From the NCBI RefSeq assembly GCF_007830335.1, contig NZ_VLKU01000007.1, forward strand, positions 206,445-270,444: a stretch of DNA of 64,000 nucleotides. The letters are read 5' to 3'. The notes under the pieces are model-generated. The model had not been told where the DNA came from. It made no database searches and saw nothing but the letters and a program-made list of their open reading frames with translations. A program made the position numbers and the translations under genes. The stretch comes from Paracoccus sulfuroxidans (GTDB taxonomy: Bacteria > Pseudomonadota > Alphaproteobacteria > Rhodobacterales > Rhodobacteraceae). This document shows positions 19,220-28,949 of the stretch, piece by piece. Each line of letters opens with the position of its first letter. Within the stretch, counting starts at the first letter, position 1.

Positions 19220-19962
19220 ATGCGGATTGCGAAATCTCGGTCACGGGCCTCAGGAAAAGCTTCGGCCCGCTGACGGTGCTGAACGGCATCGACCTGCGCC
19301 TGAAAGCGGGAGAGCGGGTGGCGATCATCGGCCCCTCGGGGACGGGAAAGTCGACGCTTCTGCGCTGCATGAACTATCTCGACCGGCCTGAGGCAGGCGT
19401 CATCCGCATTGGCGATCTGACGGTCGATGCGGCGACGGTGACGCGCCAGCAGATTCTGGCCCTGCGGCGGCGCACCAGCTTTGTCTTTCAGCATTACGCG
19501 CTTTTCGCCAACAAGACCGCCCGGGAAAACATCACCGAGGGTCTGATCGGCGTGCGTGGCATACCTTTGGCTGAGGCGAACCGCCGGGCCGACCGGATTC
19601 TGGCCGATATCGGCCTTTCGGACAAAGCTGGCAGCTATCCCGCCGCGCTGTCCGGCGGGCAGCAGCAGCGCGTCGGCATCGGCCGGGCGATGGCAATGGA
19701 ATCGGACCTGATGCTCTTTGACGAGCCGACCTCGGCGCTGGACCCGGAATGGGTGGGCGAGGTGCTGGACCTGATCCGGCGCGTCGCAGACGGGCGTCAG
19801 ACCATGCTGATCGTCACGCATGAGATGCAGTTCGCGCGTGAAATCGCCGACCGGATCGTCTTCATGGAGGGCGGCCGCATCGTCGAACAGGGCCCTCCGG
19901 CGCAGATTTTCGACAATCCCCGGGACGAGCGGACCCGCGCTTTCCTGCGCCGCGTCGGCTGA
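19216..19962 (+). CDS. ABC transporter ATP-binding protein, polar amino acid type
   Basis: 248 aa nucleotide-binding subunit of the importer. It has Walker A GPSGTGKST, Q-loop FVFQHYALF, signature LSGGQQQR, Walker B LMLFDEPTSALDPE and the H-loop VTHEMQFA. It resembles GlnQ/HisP/TcyN. It closes the three-gene unit. About 90 bp separate it from gfa, with no strong terminator. Confidence 0.93.
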   Translation: MNADCEISVTGLRKSFGPLTVLNGIDLRLKAGERVAIIGPSGTGKSTLLRCMNYLDRPEAGVIRIGDLTVDAATVTRQQILALRRRTSFVFQHYALFANKTARENITEGLIGVRGIPLAEANRRADRILADIGLSDKAGSYPAALSGGQQQRVGIGRAMAMESDLMLFDEPTSALDPEWVGEVLDLIRRVADGRQTMLIVTHEMQFAREIADRIVFMEGGRIVEQGPPAQIFDNPRDERTRAFLRRVG

Positions 19963-20050
19963 TCCGCCAGTTACAACCTTTGGCTAGCTTGTACCTGACC
20001 CGCCAGAGGGCAAACCTGCCGTGATTACAAGGTCTATCGGAGGAAGGACC

Positions 20051-20635
20051 ATGGCAGATACTTCTGGGGTGAAAATCCATCCCGCAGTCGATAACGGCGT
20101 GAAGCCGGGCAATCCGGGCTTTACCGGCGGCGAACTGCACTGCAAGTGCGGCTCGAATCCGGTCAAGGTTTCGGTCAAGTCGCAGACGGCGCATAACCAC
20201 GTCTGTGGCTGCACCAAGTGCTGGAAGCCGGAAGGCGCGATCTTCTCGCAGGTTGCGGTTGTCGGCCGCGATGCGGTTTCGGTGACGCAGGGCGAAGAAA
20301 AGCTCGAGATCGTCAACAAGGACGCGCCGATCCAGCGCCACAAGTGCAAGGATTGCGGCGTGCACATGTACGGCCGCATCGAGAACAAGGAACATCCGTT
20401 CTACGGTCTCGACTTCGTGCACACCGAACTTTCGGACCAGACCGGCTGGTCGGCTCCGGAATTCGCGGCATTCGTCAGCTCGGTCATCGAATCGGGTGTC
20501 GATCCCAGCCGCATGGACGGTATCCGTGCGCGTCTGCGCGAGCTTGGGCTTGAACCCTACGACGCGCTGTCGCCGCCCCTGATGGACGCCATTGCGACTC
20601 ATGTCGCCAAGAAGTCCGGCGCCCTGCCGGCCTGA
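20051..20635 (+). CDS. gfa: S-(hydroxymethyl)glutathione synthase (glutathione-dependent formaldehyde-activating enzyme)
   Basis: Promotes the condensation of formaldehyde with glutathione, the first step of formaldehyde oxidation. The 194 aa match P. denitrificans Gfa in size. Zinc-binding cysteines are Cys31/Cys33 (CKCG), Cys52/54/57 (CGCTKC) and Cys99/Cys102 (CKDCG). The start at 20051 follows GGAGGAAGG, and ten in-frame codons upstream are ignored. It is followed by adhC after a hairpin. Confidence 0.93.
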   Translation: MADTSGVKIHPAVDNGVKPGNPGFTGGELHCKCGSNPVKVSVKSQTAHNHVCGCTKCWKPEGAIFSQVAVVGRDAVSVTQGEEKLEIVNKDAPIQRHKCKDCGVHMYGRIENKEHPFYGLDFVHTELSDQTGWSAPEFAAFVSSVIESGVDPSRMDGIRARLRELGLEPYDALSPPLMDAIATHVAKKSGALPA

Positions 20636-20662
20636 TGGGCCTGATCCCGCCGGGATTCTACA

Positions 20663-20684
20663 GGGGGTCGGTTTACCGGCCCCC
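20663..20684 (+). terminator. Hairpin between gfa and adhC
   Basis: GGGGGTCGG (20663-20671), loop TTTA, CCGGCCCCC (20676-20684) with one G-U pair. No U-run follows, so it may be an RNA-stabilising or attenuating stem rather than a full terminator. Confidence 0.45.
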
Positions 20685-20741
20685 GACGCCATGAAATACA
20701 GCAGGCCTGCAAGGCCGACGCATTCTTAAGGAGAGCAAATT

Positions 20742-21869
<1,128 letters not shown>

Positions 21870-21943
21870 TCGGAAAGCACTGCTTAGGTAAAAGGCGGCG
21901 GGGACGGGGAACCGGCTCCGCCGTCAACATGAAAGGACCGATC

Positions 21944-22582
21944 ATGGCGAAGCACTTCATTCTGGACGACGACGATGACGACGACGATGACGAGCCCCGT
22001 CAGGACGCGCCGAAGGAAGAAGGCTTGGGCCTGCCGGAAGGCGACAAGATCGGCAAGCTCTACTTCAAATCGCGCACGGTGATCGTCGCAGGCCAGATCA
22101 ACGACAAGCTGGCCCAGCGGACCGTCGCGCATCTTCTGGCGCTGGCCGAAGATGGCGACAAGCCGATCAACATGCTGATCTCCTCGCCCGGCGGGCATGT
22201 GGAATCGGGCGACATGATCCATGACGTGATCAAGTTCATCCGCCCGACCGTGCGCACCATCGGCTCAGGCTGGGTGGCATCGGCAGGCGCGCTGATCTTC
22301 GTCGCGGCGAAGAAGGAAAACCGCTACTGCCTGCCCAACACGCGCTTCCTGCTGCACCAGCCCTCGGGCGGGATCGGAGGGACGTCCTCGGACATGATGA
22401 TCCAGGCCGAGCAGGTGCGTCAGATGCGCGACCGTCTGAACCAGATCTTTGCCGATGCGACCGGCCAGTCCATCGAACGGATCGAGAAGGACACGCAGCG
22501 CGACTTCTGGCTGAACACCCAGGAGGCGCTGGACTACGGCCTGCTGGGCCAGGTCATCCGCACCGTGGATGAGCTGAAATGA
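21944..22582 (+). CDS. ClpP-like serine protease with poly-Asp N-terminus
   Basis: 212 aa ClpP-family protein. The triad spacing matches ClpP: Ser113 (GWVASAGAL), His138 (FLLHQPSGG) and Asp187 (DTQRDFWL). The helix IEKDTQRDFWLNTQEALDYGLLG is also typical. The N-terminus is odd: MAKHFIL then nine Asp in a row (8-16). The ATG at 21944 has AAAGGA upstream; an ATG five codons earlier (21929) is less well placed. It lies between adhC and fghA, and its stop overlaps the GNAT start (22579-22582). The main ClpP with its clpX partner is not here, so this is probably a paralogue. Confidence 0.85.
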   Translation: MAKHFILDDDDDDDDDEPRQDAPKEEGLGLPEGDKIGKLYFKSRTVIVAGQINDKLAQRTVAHLLALAEDGDKPINMLISSPGGHVESGDMIHDVIKFIRPTVRTIGSGWVASAGALIFVAAKKENRYCLPNTRFLLHQPSGGIGGTSSDMMIQAEQVRQMRDRLNQIFADATGQSIERIEKDTQRDFWLNTQEALDYGLLGQVIRTVDELK

Positions 22583-23097
22583 CTTCGACCAGCGGGCAGG
22601 CTCTTGTCCGGCCCGCCACCTCTGACGACCACGACGCGATATGGTCCATCCTCGCGCCCGTCTATCGGGCCGGGGAGACCTATTGCATCCCCACCGACAT
22701 CTCGCGCGAGGATGCGCTGCTGGACTGGTTCCAGACGCCCTTCACCGCCTTCGTGGCCGAGGTGGACGGGCGTATCCTTGGCACCAGCCATGTGGGCCGC
22801 AACCGCCCCGGAGCCGCCTCGCATGTGGCGAACGCCAGCTTTGCGACGCATCCCGATGCGCGCGGGCGCGGCGTGGCCAAGACGCTGGTTGCGCATGCCA
22901 AGACCTGGGCGCGCGAGCAGGGCTTCCGCGCGATGCAGTTCAATTTCGTCGTTTCGACCAATGCCGATGCCGTTCATTCGTGGCAGAAGGCCGGCTTTGA
23001 TATTGTGGGCCGGCTGCCAGCCGCCTTTCTTCACCCCAAACATGGCTATGTCGACGCATTGGTCATGTTTCAGGACCTTACAGGAGGACAGCCATGA
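22579..23097 (+). CDS. GNAT family N-acetyltransferase
   Basis: 172 aa acyltransferase with the acetyl-CoA loop DARGRGVAKTL (about 93-103) and the conserved C-terminal NADAVHSWQKAGFDIVGRLP. The N-terminal VRPATSDDHDAIWSIL is typical of the phosphinothricin/YncA-like branch. It is coupled at both ends: ATGA overlap with the ClpP-like gene, and the fghA ATG lies within its stop (23094-23097). The substrate is unknown; the location suggests only co-expression with formaldehyde metabolism. Confidence 0.85.
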   Translation: MTSTSGQALVRPATSDDHDAIWSILAPVYRAGETYCIPTDISREDALLDWFQTPFTAFVAEVDGRILGTSHVGRNRPGAASHVANASFATHPDARGRGVAKTLVAHAKTWAREQGFRAMQFNFVVSTNADAVHSWQKAGFDIVGRLPAAFLHPKHGYVDALVMFQDLTGGQP

Positions 23098-23933
23098 CCT
23101 TGGCCTATGAGACCGTTTCCGAAAACCGCAGCTTTGGCGGCACGCAGGGCGTCTACAAGCACAAATCCCAGACCACCGGCACCGAGATGACCTTCGCCAT
23201 CTACCTGCCGCCGGACGCGCAGCATCGCAAGGTTCCGGTGCTGTGGTATCTGTCGGGCCTGACCTGCACGCATGAGAATGCGATGACCAAGGCGGGCGCG
23301 CAGGAATGGGCGGCCGAGGCCGGGATCGCGGTGATCTTCCCTGACACCTCGCCGCGTGGTGAAGGCGTGGCCAATGACGACGCCTATGATCTGGGGCAGG
23401 GCGCGGGCTTCTATGTCGACGCGACCGAATCGCCCTGGTCGCCGCATTTCAAGATGTGGCACTACATCACGCATGAACTGCCCGAGCTGGTCTTCGGGAA
23501 CTTCCCGCTGGACCGCGACGCGCAGGGCATCACCGGCCACTCGATGGGCGGCCATGGCGCGCTGACCATCGCGATGACCTTCCCCGAGCGGTATCGCTCG
23601 GTCTCGGCCTTCGCGCCGATCGCCAACCCCTCGAAATCGGACTGGGGCCGCAAGCAGTTCACCGCCTATCTGGGCAGCGACGAAAGCAAGTGGCAGGCGC
23701 ATGATTCCACCGTTCTGATGCGCGAACGCGGCTACCCGGGCGAGATTCTGATCGATCAGGGTGCCAGCGACCAGTTCCTGGACCTGCTGAAGCCGGAAGC
23801 CCTGGCCGAGGCCATGGCGGCCCGCCGTCAGCCGGGCGTCTTCCGCATGCAGGAAGGCTATGACCACAGCTATTACTTCGTGCAGACCTTCATGGGCGAC
23901 CACATCCAGTGGCACGCCGAGCGTCTGGGCTAA
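23094..23933 (+). CDS. fghA: S-formylglutathione hydrolase
   Basis: Esterase-D-type serine hydrolase of 279 aa, hydrolysing S-formylglutathione to formate and glutathione. The nucleophile Ser150 is in GHSMGGHGAL. The conserved SGLTCTHENAMTKAGAQ segment and the C-terminal GYDHSYYF (catalytic His) are present. The ATG at 23094 follows AGGAGG and overlaps the preceding stop. The gene is closed by the terminator at 23947-23974. Confidence 0.96.
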   Translation: MTLAYETVSENRSFGGTQGVYKHKSQTTGTEMTFAIYLPPDAQHRKVPVLWYLSGLTCTHENAMTKAGAQEWAAEAGIAVIFPDTSPRGEGVANDDAYDLGQGAGFYVDATESPWSPHFKMWHYITHELPELVFGNFPLDRDAQGITGHSMGGHGALTIAMTFPERYRSVSAFAPIANPSKSDWGRKQFTAYLGSDESKWQAHDSTVLMRERGYPGEILIDQGASDQFLDLLKPEALAEAMAARRQPGVFRMQEGYDHSYYFVQTFMGDHIQWHAERLG

Positions 23934-23946
23934 CCTATTGAAGCAC

Positions 23947-23978
23947 AAAGGTCGGGAAGTCTTTCCCGACCTTTTGCC
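23947..23978 (+). terminator. Rho-independent terminator after fghA
   Basis: AAAGGTCGGGAA (23947-23958), loop GTCT, TTCCCGACCTTT (23963-23974) with a further T. A perfect 12-bp stem with a U-run, separating the formaldehyde genes from the xox operon. Confidence 0.92.
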
Positions 23979-23984
23979 TAGTTT

Positions 23985-24000
23985 CCCTAATACTTTAGGG
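23985..24000. promoter_or_regulatory. Perfect inverted repeat in the xoxF promoter region
   Basis: CCCTAA-TACT-TTAGGG, 110 bases upstream of the xoxF start and directly after the fghA terminator. It is followed by a TTGACC box at 24021-24026, a possible -35. The palindrome could be an operator for the xox/flh regulators, but nothing in the sequence names the regulator. Confidence 0.35.
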
Positions 24001-24109
24001 CCAGAAGACTCGCAGCCGCGTTGACCGGTTGGAGAACTGCCCAAAGACTTCGCTTATGGACCGAGGTGCCCTCGTTGTTGCGCCCGTTCCACCAACGCGG
24101 AGGAATCAA

Positions 24110-25912
24110 ATGAAATCGATGATCAAGGGCGCTGGCATCGCTCTAATGCTGTCGGGCACGGCGGCGCTTGCCAATGAAAGCGTCATGGCCGAGATCGCCA
24201 AGCCCCAACAATGGGCGATCCAGACCGGCGACTATGCGAACACCCGCTATTCCACCCTCGACCAGATCAACAAGGACAACGTGAAGGATCTGCGCGTCGC
24301 GTGGAGCTTCTCGACCGGCGTCCTGCGTGGCCATGAGGGCTCGCCCCTCGTCATCGGCGACGTGATGTATGTCCACACCCCGTTCCCGAACAATGTGTTC
24401 GCGCTGGACCTGAACAATGACGGCAAGATCCTGTGGAAATATGAGCCGCAGCAGGACCCGAACGTCATCGCCGTGATGTGCTGTGACACCGTCAGCCGCG
24501 GCCTGGCCTATGCGGACGGCATGGTCTTCCTGCCGCAGGCCGACACCACGGTCGTGGCGCTGGACGCCAAGACCGGCGAAGTGAAATGGCAGACCAAGAT
24601 CGGCGATCCGGCCATCGGCGAGACGCTGACCATGGCCACCATGCCGGTCAAGGACAAGCTTATGGTCGGGATCTCGGGCGGTGAATACGGCGTCCGTGGC
24701 CGTGCCACCGCGCTGAACCTGAAAGACGGTTCGGTCGCGTGGAAAGCCTATTCGACCGGCCCCGATGACGAAATGCTGGTCGACCCGGAAAAGACCATGG
24801 TTCTGGGCAAGCCGATCGGCAAGGACAGCTCGCTCAACAGCTGGGAAGGCGATCAGTGGAAGATCGGCGGCGGCACCATCTGGGGCTGGTTCTCGTATGA
24901 TCCGGACACCAACCTCGTCTATTACGGCACCGGCAACCCCTCGACCTGGAACCCCTCGCAGCGTCCGGGTGACAACAAGTGGTCGATGACCATCATGGCC
25001 CGCGATGCCGACACCGGCATGGCCAAGTGGTTCTATCAGATGACGCCCCATGACGAATGGGACTATGACGGCGTCAACGAGAACATCCTGACCAACCAGA
25101 CCATGGACGGGGTCGAGCGCAAGCTGCTGACCCACTTCGACCGGAACGGCTTCGGCTATACGCTGGACCGCGAAACGGGCGAGCTGCTGGTGGCGAAGAA
25201 ATTCGACCCGGCCGTCAACTGGGCGACGGAAGTCGTGATGGATCCGGCCTCGGATCAATACGGCCGTCCGCAGGTCGTGGCGGAATACTCGACCAGCCAG
25301 AACGGCGAAGACGAGAACACCACCGGCATCTGCCCGGCGGCGCTCGGCTCGAAGGACATGCAGCCTGCGGCATTCTCGCCGAAGACCAACCTGTTCTACG
25401 TGCCGACCAACCACGTCTGCATGGACTACGAACCCTTCCGCGTCGCCTACACCGCAGGCCAGCCCTATGTGGGCGCCACGCTCTCGATGTTCCCGGCACC
25501 GGAAAGCCATGGCGGCATGGGCAACTTCATCGCCTGGGACAACACCAAGGGTGAGATCAAGTGGTCGCTGCCCGAGCAGTTCTCGGTGTGGTCGGGCGCT
25601 CTGGCCACGGCGGGCGATGTCGTCTTCTACGGCACGCTTGAGGGCTATCTGAAGGCCGTCAGCGCCGACACCGGCGAAGAGCTTTACAAGTTCAAGACGC
25701 CGTCGGGCATCATCGGCAACGTCATGACCTATGAGCATGGTGGCAAGCAGTACATCGGCGTCCTGTCGGGCGTTGGCGGCTGGGCCGGCATCGGTCTGGC
25801 AGCTGGTCTGACCAACCCGAACGAAGGTCTGGGTGCGGTCGGTGGCTATGCCTCGCTGTCGCAATACACCGAACTTGGCGGTCAGCTGACCGTGTTTGAA
25901 CTGCCGGGTTAA
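24110..25912 (+). CDS. xoxF: Lanthanide-dependent PQQ methanol dehydrogenase XoxF
   Basis: Periplasmic eight-bladed propeller quinoprotein oxidising methanol and other short alcohols. The 600 aa precursor has a signal peptide ending near TAALA (residue 21). A vicinal disulfide Cys124-Cys125 (AVMCCDTVS) is present. Metal and catalytic ligands by family position are Glu192, Asn276 and Asp318, and the extra Asp320 in DEWDYDG marks lanthanide-dependent XoxF, since calcium-dependent MxaF has Ala there. The start at 24110 follows GGAGGAATC; upstream in-frame codons to 24029 lack a signal. xoxG and xoxJ follow. No mxaF lies in the window. Confidence 0.97.
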   Translation: MKSMIKGAGIALMLSGTAALANESVMAEIAKPQQWAIQTGDYANTRYSTLDQINKDNVKDLRVAWSFSTGVLRGHEGSPLVIGDVMYVHTPFPNNVFALDLNNDGKILWKYEPQQDPNVIAVMCCDTVSRGLAYADGMVFLPQADTTVVALDAKTGEVKWQTKIGDPAIGETLTMATMPVKDKLMVGISGGEYGVRGRATALNLKDGSVAWKAYSTGPDDEMLVDPEKTMVLGKPIGKDSSLNSWEGDQWKIGGGTIWGWFSYDPDTNLVYYGTGNPSTWNPSQRPGDNKWSMTIMARDADTGMAKWFYQMTPHDEWDYDGVNENILTNQTMDGVERKLLTHFDRNGFGYTLDRETGELLVAKKFDPAVNWATEVVMDPASDQYGRPQVVAEYSTSQNGEDENTTGICPAALGSKDMQPAAFSPKTNLFYVPTNHVCMDYEPFRVAYTAGQPYVGATLSMFPAPESHGGMGNFIAWDNTKGEIKWSLPEQFSVWSGALATAGDVVFYGTLEGYLKAVSADTGEELYKFKTPSGIIGNVMTYEHGGKQYIGVLSGVGGWAGIGLAAGLTNPNEGLGAVGGYASLSQYTELGGQLTVFELPG

Positions 25913-25990
25913 TCTGTTTCCTGACAGGAAAATCCGGACCGAAAATGGTTCATACTTTGGTCCAGAAATCTGATCTGTGACTCGAATCAA

Positions 25991-26018
25991 GCCGCTCCAA
26001 GGGTAACCTTGGGGCGGC
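25991..26018 (+). other. Strong stem-loop between xoxF and xoxG
   Basis: GCCGCTCCAAGG (25991-26002), loop GTAA, CCTTGGGGCGGC (26007-26018): twelve pairs with one G-U. Only a short pyrimidine tail (TACTTTACGG) follows, so it may act as a partial terminator or protect the xoxF mRNA 3' end. The xoxG start lies 37 bases downstream. Confidence 0.7.
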
Positions 26019-26055
26019 TACTTTACGGTAGACGCACCCAGGGAGAGAGAGACCT

Positions 26056-26682
26056 ATGACCCACCTGACCACCGCCGGTTTGACGGCGATGTTCCTTGCG
26101 CTGGCAGGCCATGCCTATGCTCAGACCGCCGAACAGCCTGCGGAGACCCCCGCCCCGGCCGCGACCGAAGCTGCGCCTGCCGCAGGGGCCGAGGCTGCTG
26201 CCGACGCGCCAGCCGAGACCGCTGAAGCTGGTGGCACGGCCCTGGCGAATGGCATGGATCTGACCCCCGACAAGATGGAGAACGGTCGCTGGTACAACGC
26301 CGAGGGCGTGCCGGTGTTCAAGAAAGAGGCAGACGGCACCTTCGACTATGCCACCTTCTCGGGCTTCCGCCGCTATTCGGCCGAATGCCACGTCTGCCAC
26401 GGCCCGGATGGCGAAGGCTCGACCTATGCACCGGCGCTGAAGAAATCGGTGCTGCGCCTCGACTATTACGACTTCCTTGAGATTGCGGCCTCCGGCAAGC
26501 AAGAGGGCAACCTTGTGATGCCCGCATTCGGCACCAACAAGAACGCCTGGTGCTATATCGACGACATCTATGTTTACCTGCTGGCACGCGGCACGGAAGA
26601 GCTGCCCCGTGGTCGCCCGGCGAAGCGCGCCGACAAGTCGGATGAGTTTACCGCGCAGGAAGATTCCTGCATGAACGGATGA
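26056..26682 (+). CDS. xoxG: Cytochrome c XoxG (c-553i type), electron acceptor of XoxF
   Basis: Periplasmic class I c-type cytochrome of 208 aa. A signal peptide (to about HAYA, residue 22) is followed by a long Ala/Pro/Glu-rich linker (24-62). The heme site is Cys111-His-Val-Cys114-His115, with Met155 (NLVMPAF) the likely axial ligand. Size and place match cytochrome c553i (cycB) of P. denitrificans. The ATG at 26056 follows GGGAGAGAGACC. The stop overlaps xoxJ as ATGA (26679-26682). Confidence 0.93.
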   Translation: MTHLTTAGLTAMFLALAGHAYAQTAEQPAETPAPAATEAAPAAGAEAAADAPAETAEAGGTALANGMDLTPDKMENGRWYNAEGVPVFKKEADGTFDYATFSGFRRYSAECHVCHGPDGEGSTYAPALKKSVLRLDYYDFLEIAASGKQEGNLVMPAFGTNKNAWCYIDDIYVYLLARGTEELPRGRPAKRADKSDEFTAQEDSCMNG

Positions 26683-27497
26683 GCTTTTACCGCAAACTGG
26701 TCGCTGTCCTCGTGACCTGTGCCGTGGCGGTCCCCGCCGCAGCGCAGGTTGCGGACCTGCGGTCACATACCGAACTGCGCGTCTGTGCCGACCCGGCGGC
26801 GGTGCCCATGTCCTCCGCGGACGGCTCGGGCTTCGAAAACAAGCTGGCCGAGCTTCTGGCCGCCAAGCTGGAACTGCCGCTGGCCTATACCTGGTTCCCG
26901 CAAGGGCCGGGCTTCATCCGCAAGACTCTGCGGGCGGGGCTCTGCGATGTCGTCATGGGCTATGCCCAGGGCGATGAGATGGTGCAGAACACGAACCATT
27001 ACTACACCTCGGCCTATGGGATCGTGACGCGCAAGGACAGCCCGCTGGCGCAGGTCGACACGCTGACCGACCCGGCGCTGCAGGACAAGCCCATCGGCGT
27101 GGTGGCGGGGACGCCTCCGGCGACGCATCTGGCGCGGGCGGGGCTGGCCAAGAACATGCGCGGCGCGGATCTGGTGGTGGATCGCCGGATCGAGGACCCG
27201 ATCGGCGACATGCTGGCGCAGGTGAAATCCGGCGATCTGGCGGCCGCCGTGCTGTGGGGGCCAATTGCGGGCCCGCTGGTCAAGCACGACCCCGATCTGC
27301 AATTCGTGCCGCTGCTGAAGGAACAGACGAACCCGCGCCTGTTCTTCCGCATCACCATGGGCGTCCGCGCCGAGGAGCAGGACTGGAAGCGCCAGCTGAA
27401 CAGCCTGATCCGCCGCAACCAGGCCGAGATCGACGCCATCCTGCGTGAGGCGGGCGTGCCTCTGCTGGACGATTACGGCAAGGCGCTGAAGGAATGA
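26679..27497 (+). CDS. xoxJ: XoxJ, quinoprotein-associated periplasmic binding protein
   Basis: 272 aa family 3 solute-binding-like protein with a signal peptide ending near VPAAAQ. Family features are ELRVCADPAAVPMSS, FENKLAELLA, YTWFPQGPGFIRKTLRAGLCDVVMG and LAAAVLWGPIAGPLV. XoxJ proteins always accompany xoxF/xoxG and are thought to help activate or mature the dehydrogenase rather than import a ligand. It is coupled to its neighbours on both sides by four-base overlaps. Confidence 0.93.
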   Translation: MSFYRKLVAVLVTCAVAVPAAAQVADLRSHTELRVCADPAAVPMSSADGSGFENKLAELLAAKLELPLAYTWFPQGPGFIRKTLRAGLCDVVMGYAQGDEMVQNTNHYYTSAYGIVTRKDSPLAQVDTLTDPALQDKPIGVVAGTPPATHLARAGLAKNMRGADLVVDRRIEDPIGDMLAQVKSGDLAAAVLWGPIAGPLVKHDPDLQFVPLLKEQTNPRLFFRITMGVRAEEQDWKRQLNSLIRRNQAEIDAILREAGVPLLDDYGKALKE

Positions 27498-28042
27498 GCG
27501 TGCGGGCGCTGTTGCAGGCCCTGTGCCTTGCGATGGCGCCCGTCCATCTGCCCATGGCGCTGGCTGAGGTCGCCGAACCCCCCGATTTTCGCGGAGAGCC
27601 GTATCGCGATCCCGTCCCGGCCACCCTTCAGGGCGCGCGGGTGATCGGCGGTGATGAGGCGTTGCGGCTGCACGATCAGGGCGTGGCTTTTGTCGACGTC
27701 TATCCCCGCCAGCAAAAGCCTGCGGGCCTTCCGGCGGGCATGCTGTGGCACGCCGCTCCGCATCAGACGATCCCCGGCGCGACCTGGCTTTACGACACCG
27801 GCTATCAGCAGATCTCCCCGGCCGAGGCGCAGCGCCTGAAGGACGGATTGGCCCGCGTCACGCAGGGCGATCCGGCGCGTCCGGTGGTAATCTTCTGCAT
27901 GTCGGATTGCTGGATGAGCTGGAACGCCGCCAAGCGTGCGGTGGCCCTTGGCTATCGCGATGTGCTGTGGTTTCCCGAGGGCACGGATGGCTGGATCCTT
28001 GCCGGGCGCGATCTGGTTGAGGCTAGCGCTGACGACCCGTGA
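27494..28042 (+). CDS. PQQ-dependent catabolism-associated CXXCW-motif protein (rhodanese-like)
   Basis: 182 aa exported protein with a short signal sequence (to about ALAEV). It has a rhodanese-like fold and, near the C-terminus, FCMSDCWMSWNAAKRA with Cys135, Cys139 and Trp140, the mark of a family that co-occurs with PQQ alcohol dehydrogenases. The two cysteines are separated by three residues here. The ATG overlaps the xoxJ stop. The last 20 bases overlap the convergent gene at 28023. Function is unknown; a redox or sulfur-relay role is inferred from the cysteines. Confidence 0.85.
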   Translation: MSVRALLQALCLAMAPVHLPMALAEVAEPPDFRGEPYRDPVPATLQGARVIGGDEALRLHDQGVAFVDVYPRQQKPAGLPAGMLWHAAPHQTIPGATWLYDTGYQQISPAEAQRLKDGLARVTQGDPARPVVIFCMSDCWMSWNAAKRAVALGYRDVLWFPEGTDGWILAGRDLVEASADDP

Positions 28043-28949
28043 ACAGGCCGAAGGCGCGGGGGCCGTCCGGCATCTCGATCTTGCGCGTGATCTCCAGACT
28101 GGCCGCGTCGATCAGCACCAGCGTGTTCGAATCCCAATGCGCCACCGCCACGCCCGAGCCATCGGGCAGGGTGGCGATGCCCTCGGGGTAGTCGCCCGTC
28201 TCGATCTGGCCCAGTTCGGTCAGGCTTTCGGGGTCAAACACCGTGACCGTCCCGGCATATTGGTCTGTGACGAAGCCCTTGCCGCCCGCGAAGGCGATGC
28301 CATAGGGGTGGCTGCCGGTCTTGACCTGCCCAACGGCTTTCGCCTGCGCCGGATCGATCACCGTGACGCTGTCGCCTTGCACATCCGCCGTCCAGAAGCG
28401 CCCCTCGTACCAGGTCACGCTGTAGGGGTGCAGCCCGGTCGCGACATGGGCGATCAACTGGCCGGTTGATGCGTCGAAGATCGACAGGCGGTTGTCATCG
28501 CGGTCCGCCGTGGCGACCAGCTTCCCATCCTCGCTGACCGCGACGCCCGCAGGTGCCTTGCCGGTGGGCGCAGTCCAGAGAGGCTTCAGATCGGCGTCCA
28601 GACGGATCAGCTTTTCGCCGTACCAGTCGGTCAGAAACGCCCCGCCATCCGCCGCAGCGGCGATGCCGAAGGCGCCTTCGCCCATCTCGGCCTGCCGCAG
28701 CGATGCGCCGCTTTCGTCAAGGACGCTCAGCCGCCCGGTCTCGGCCGAGATGACATAGGCGCGGCCATGCGCAGGGTCATAGGCCACGGGCGCGGGCGCG
28801 CCCTCGACCGGCACCTCGGCAAGAATGGTGCCCGAGGTCAGGTCGACCACCGACACCATATTCGCATTCTGCGAGGTCACGAATGCCAGATCGGCAGCCA
28901 TGGCGGGCTGCAGCGACAGGGCCGCCGCGACCATCGCGGGGCGGATCAT
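28023..28949 (-). CDS. YncE-type beta-propeller exported protein
   Basis: 308 aa periplasmic protein with signal peptide MIRPAMVAAALSLQPAMAA and about seven propeller repeats of the YVTN/YncE kind (for example VSVVDLTSGTILAEVPVEGAP, VTVIDPAQAKAVGQVKTGSHPYGIAF, VTVFDPESLTELGQIETGDYPEGIA). Such propellers often sit in PQQ-alcohol-dehydrogenase clusters; the binding partner is unknown. Its ATG overlaps the stop of the SRPBCC gene (28946-28949), so three minus-strand genes form one unit starting at 30007. Confidence 0.85.
   Translation of the reverse strand: MIRPAMVAAALSLQPAMAADLAFVTSQNANMVSVVDLTSGTILAEVPVEGAPAPVAYDPAHGRAYVISAETGRLSVLDESGASLRQAEMGEGAFGIAAAADGGAFLTDWYGEKLIRLDADLKPLWTAPTGKAPAGVAVSEDGKLVATADRDDNRLSIFDASTGQLIAHVATGLHPYSVTWYEGRFWTADVQGDSVTVIDPAQAKAVGQVKTGSHPYGIAFAGGKGFVTDQYAGTVTVFDPESLTELGQIETGDYPEGIATLPDGSGVAVAHWDSNTLVLIDAASLEITRKIEMPDGPRAFGLFTGRQR

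Noticed and set aside
24143..25990. A 615-codon open frame on the minus strand opposite xoxF.
   Set aside because: Shadow frame of the highly biased xoxF coding sequence; no domain or ribosome-binding site.
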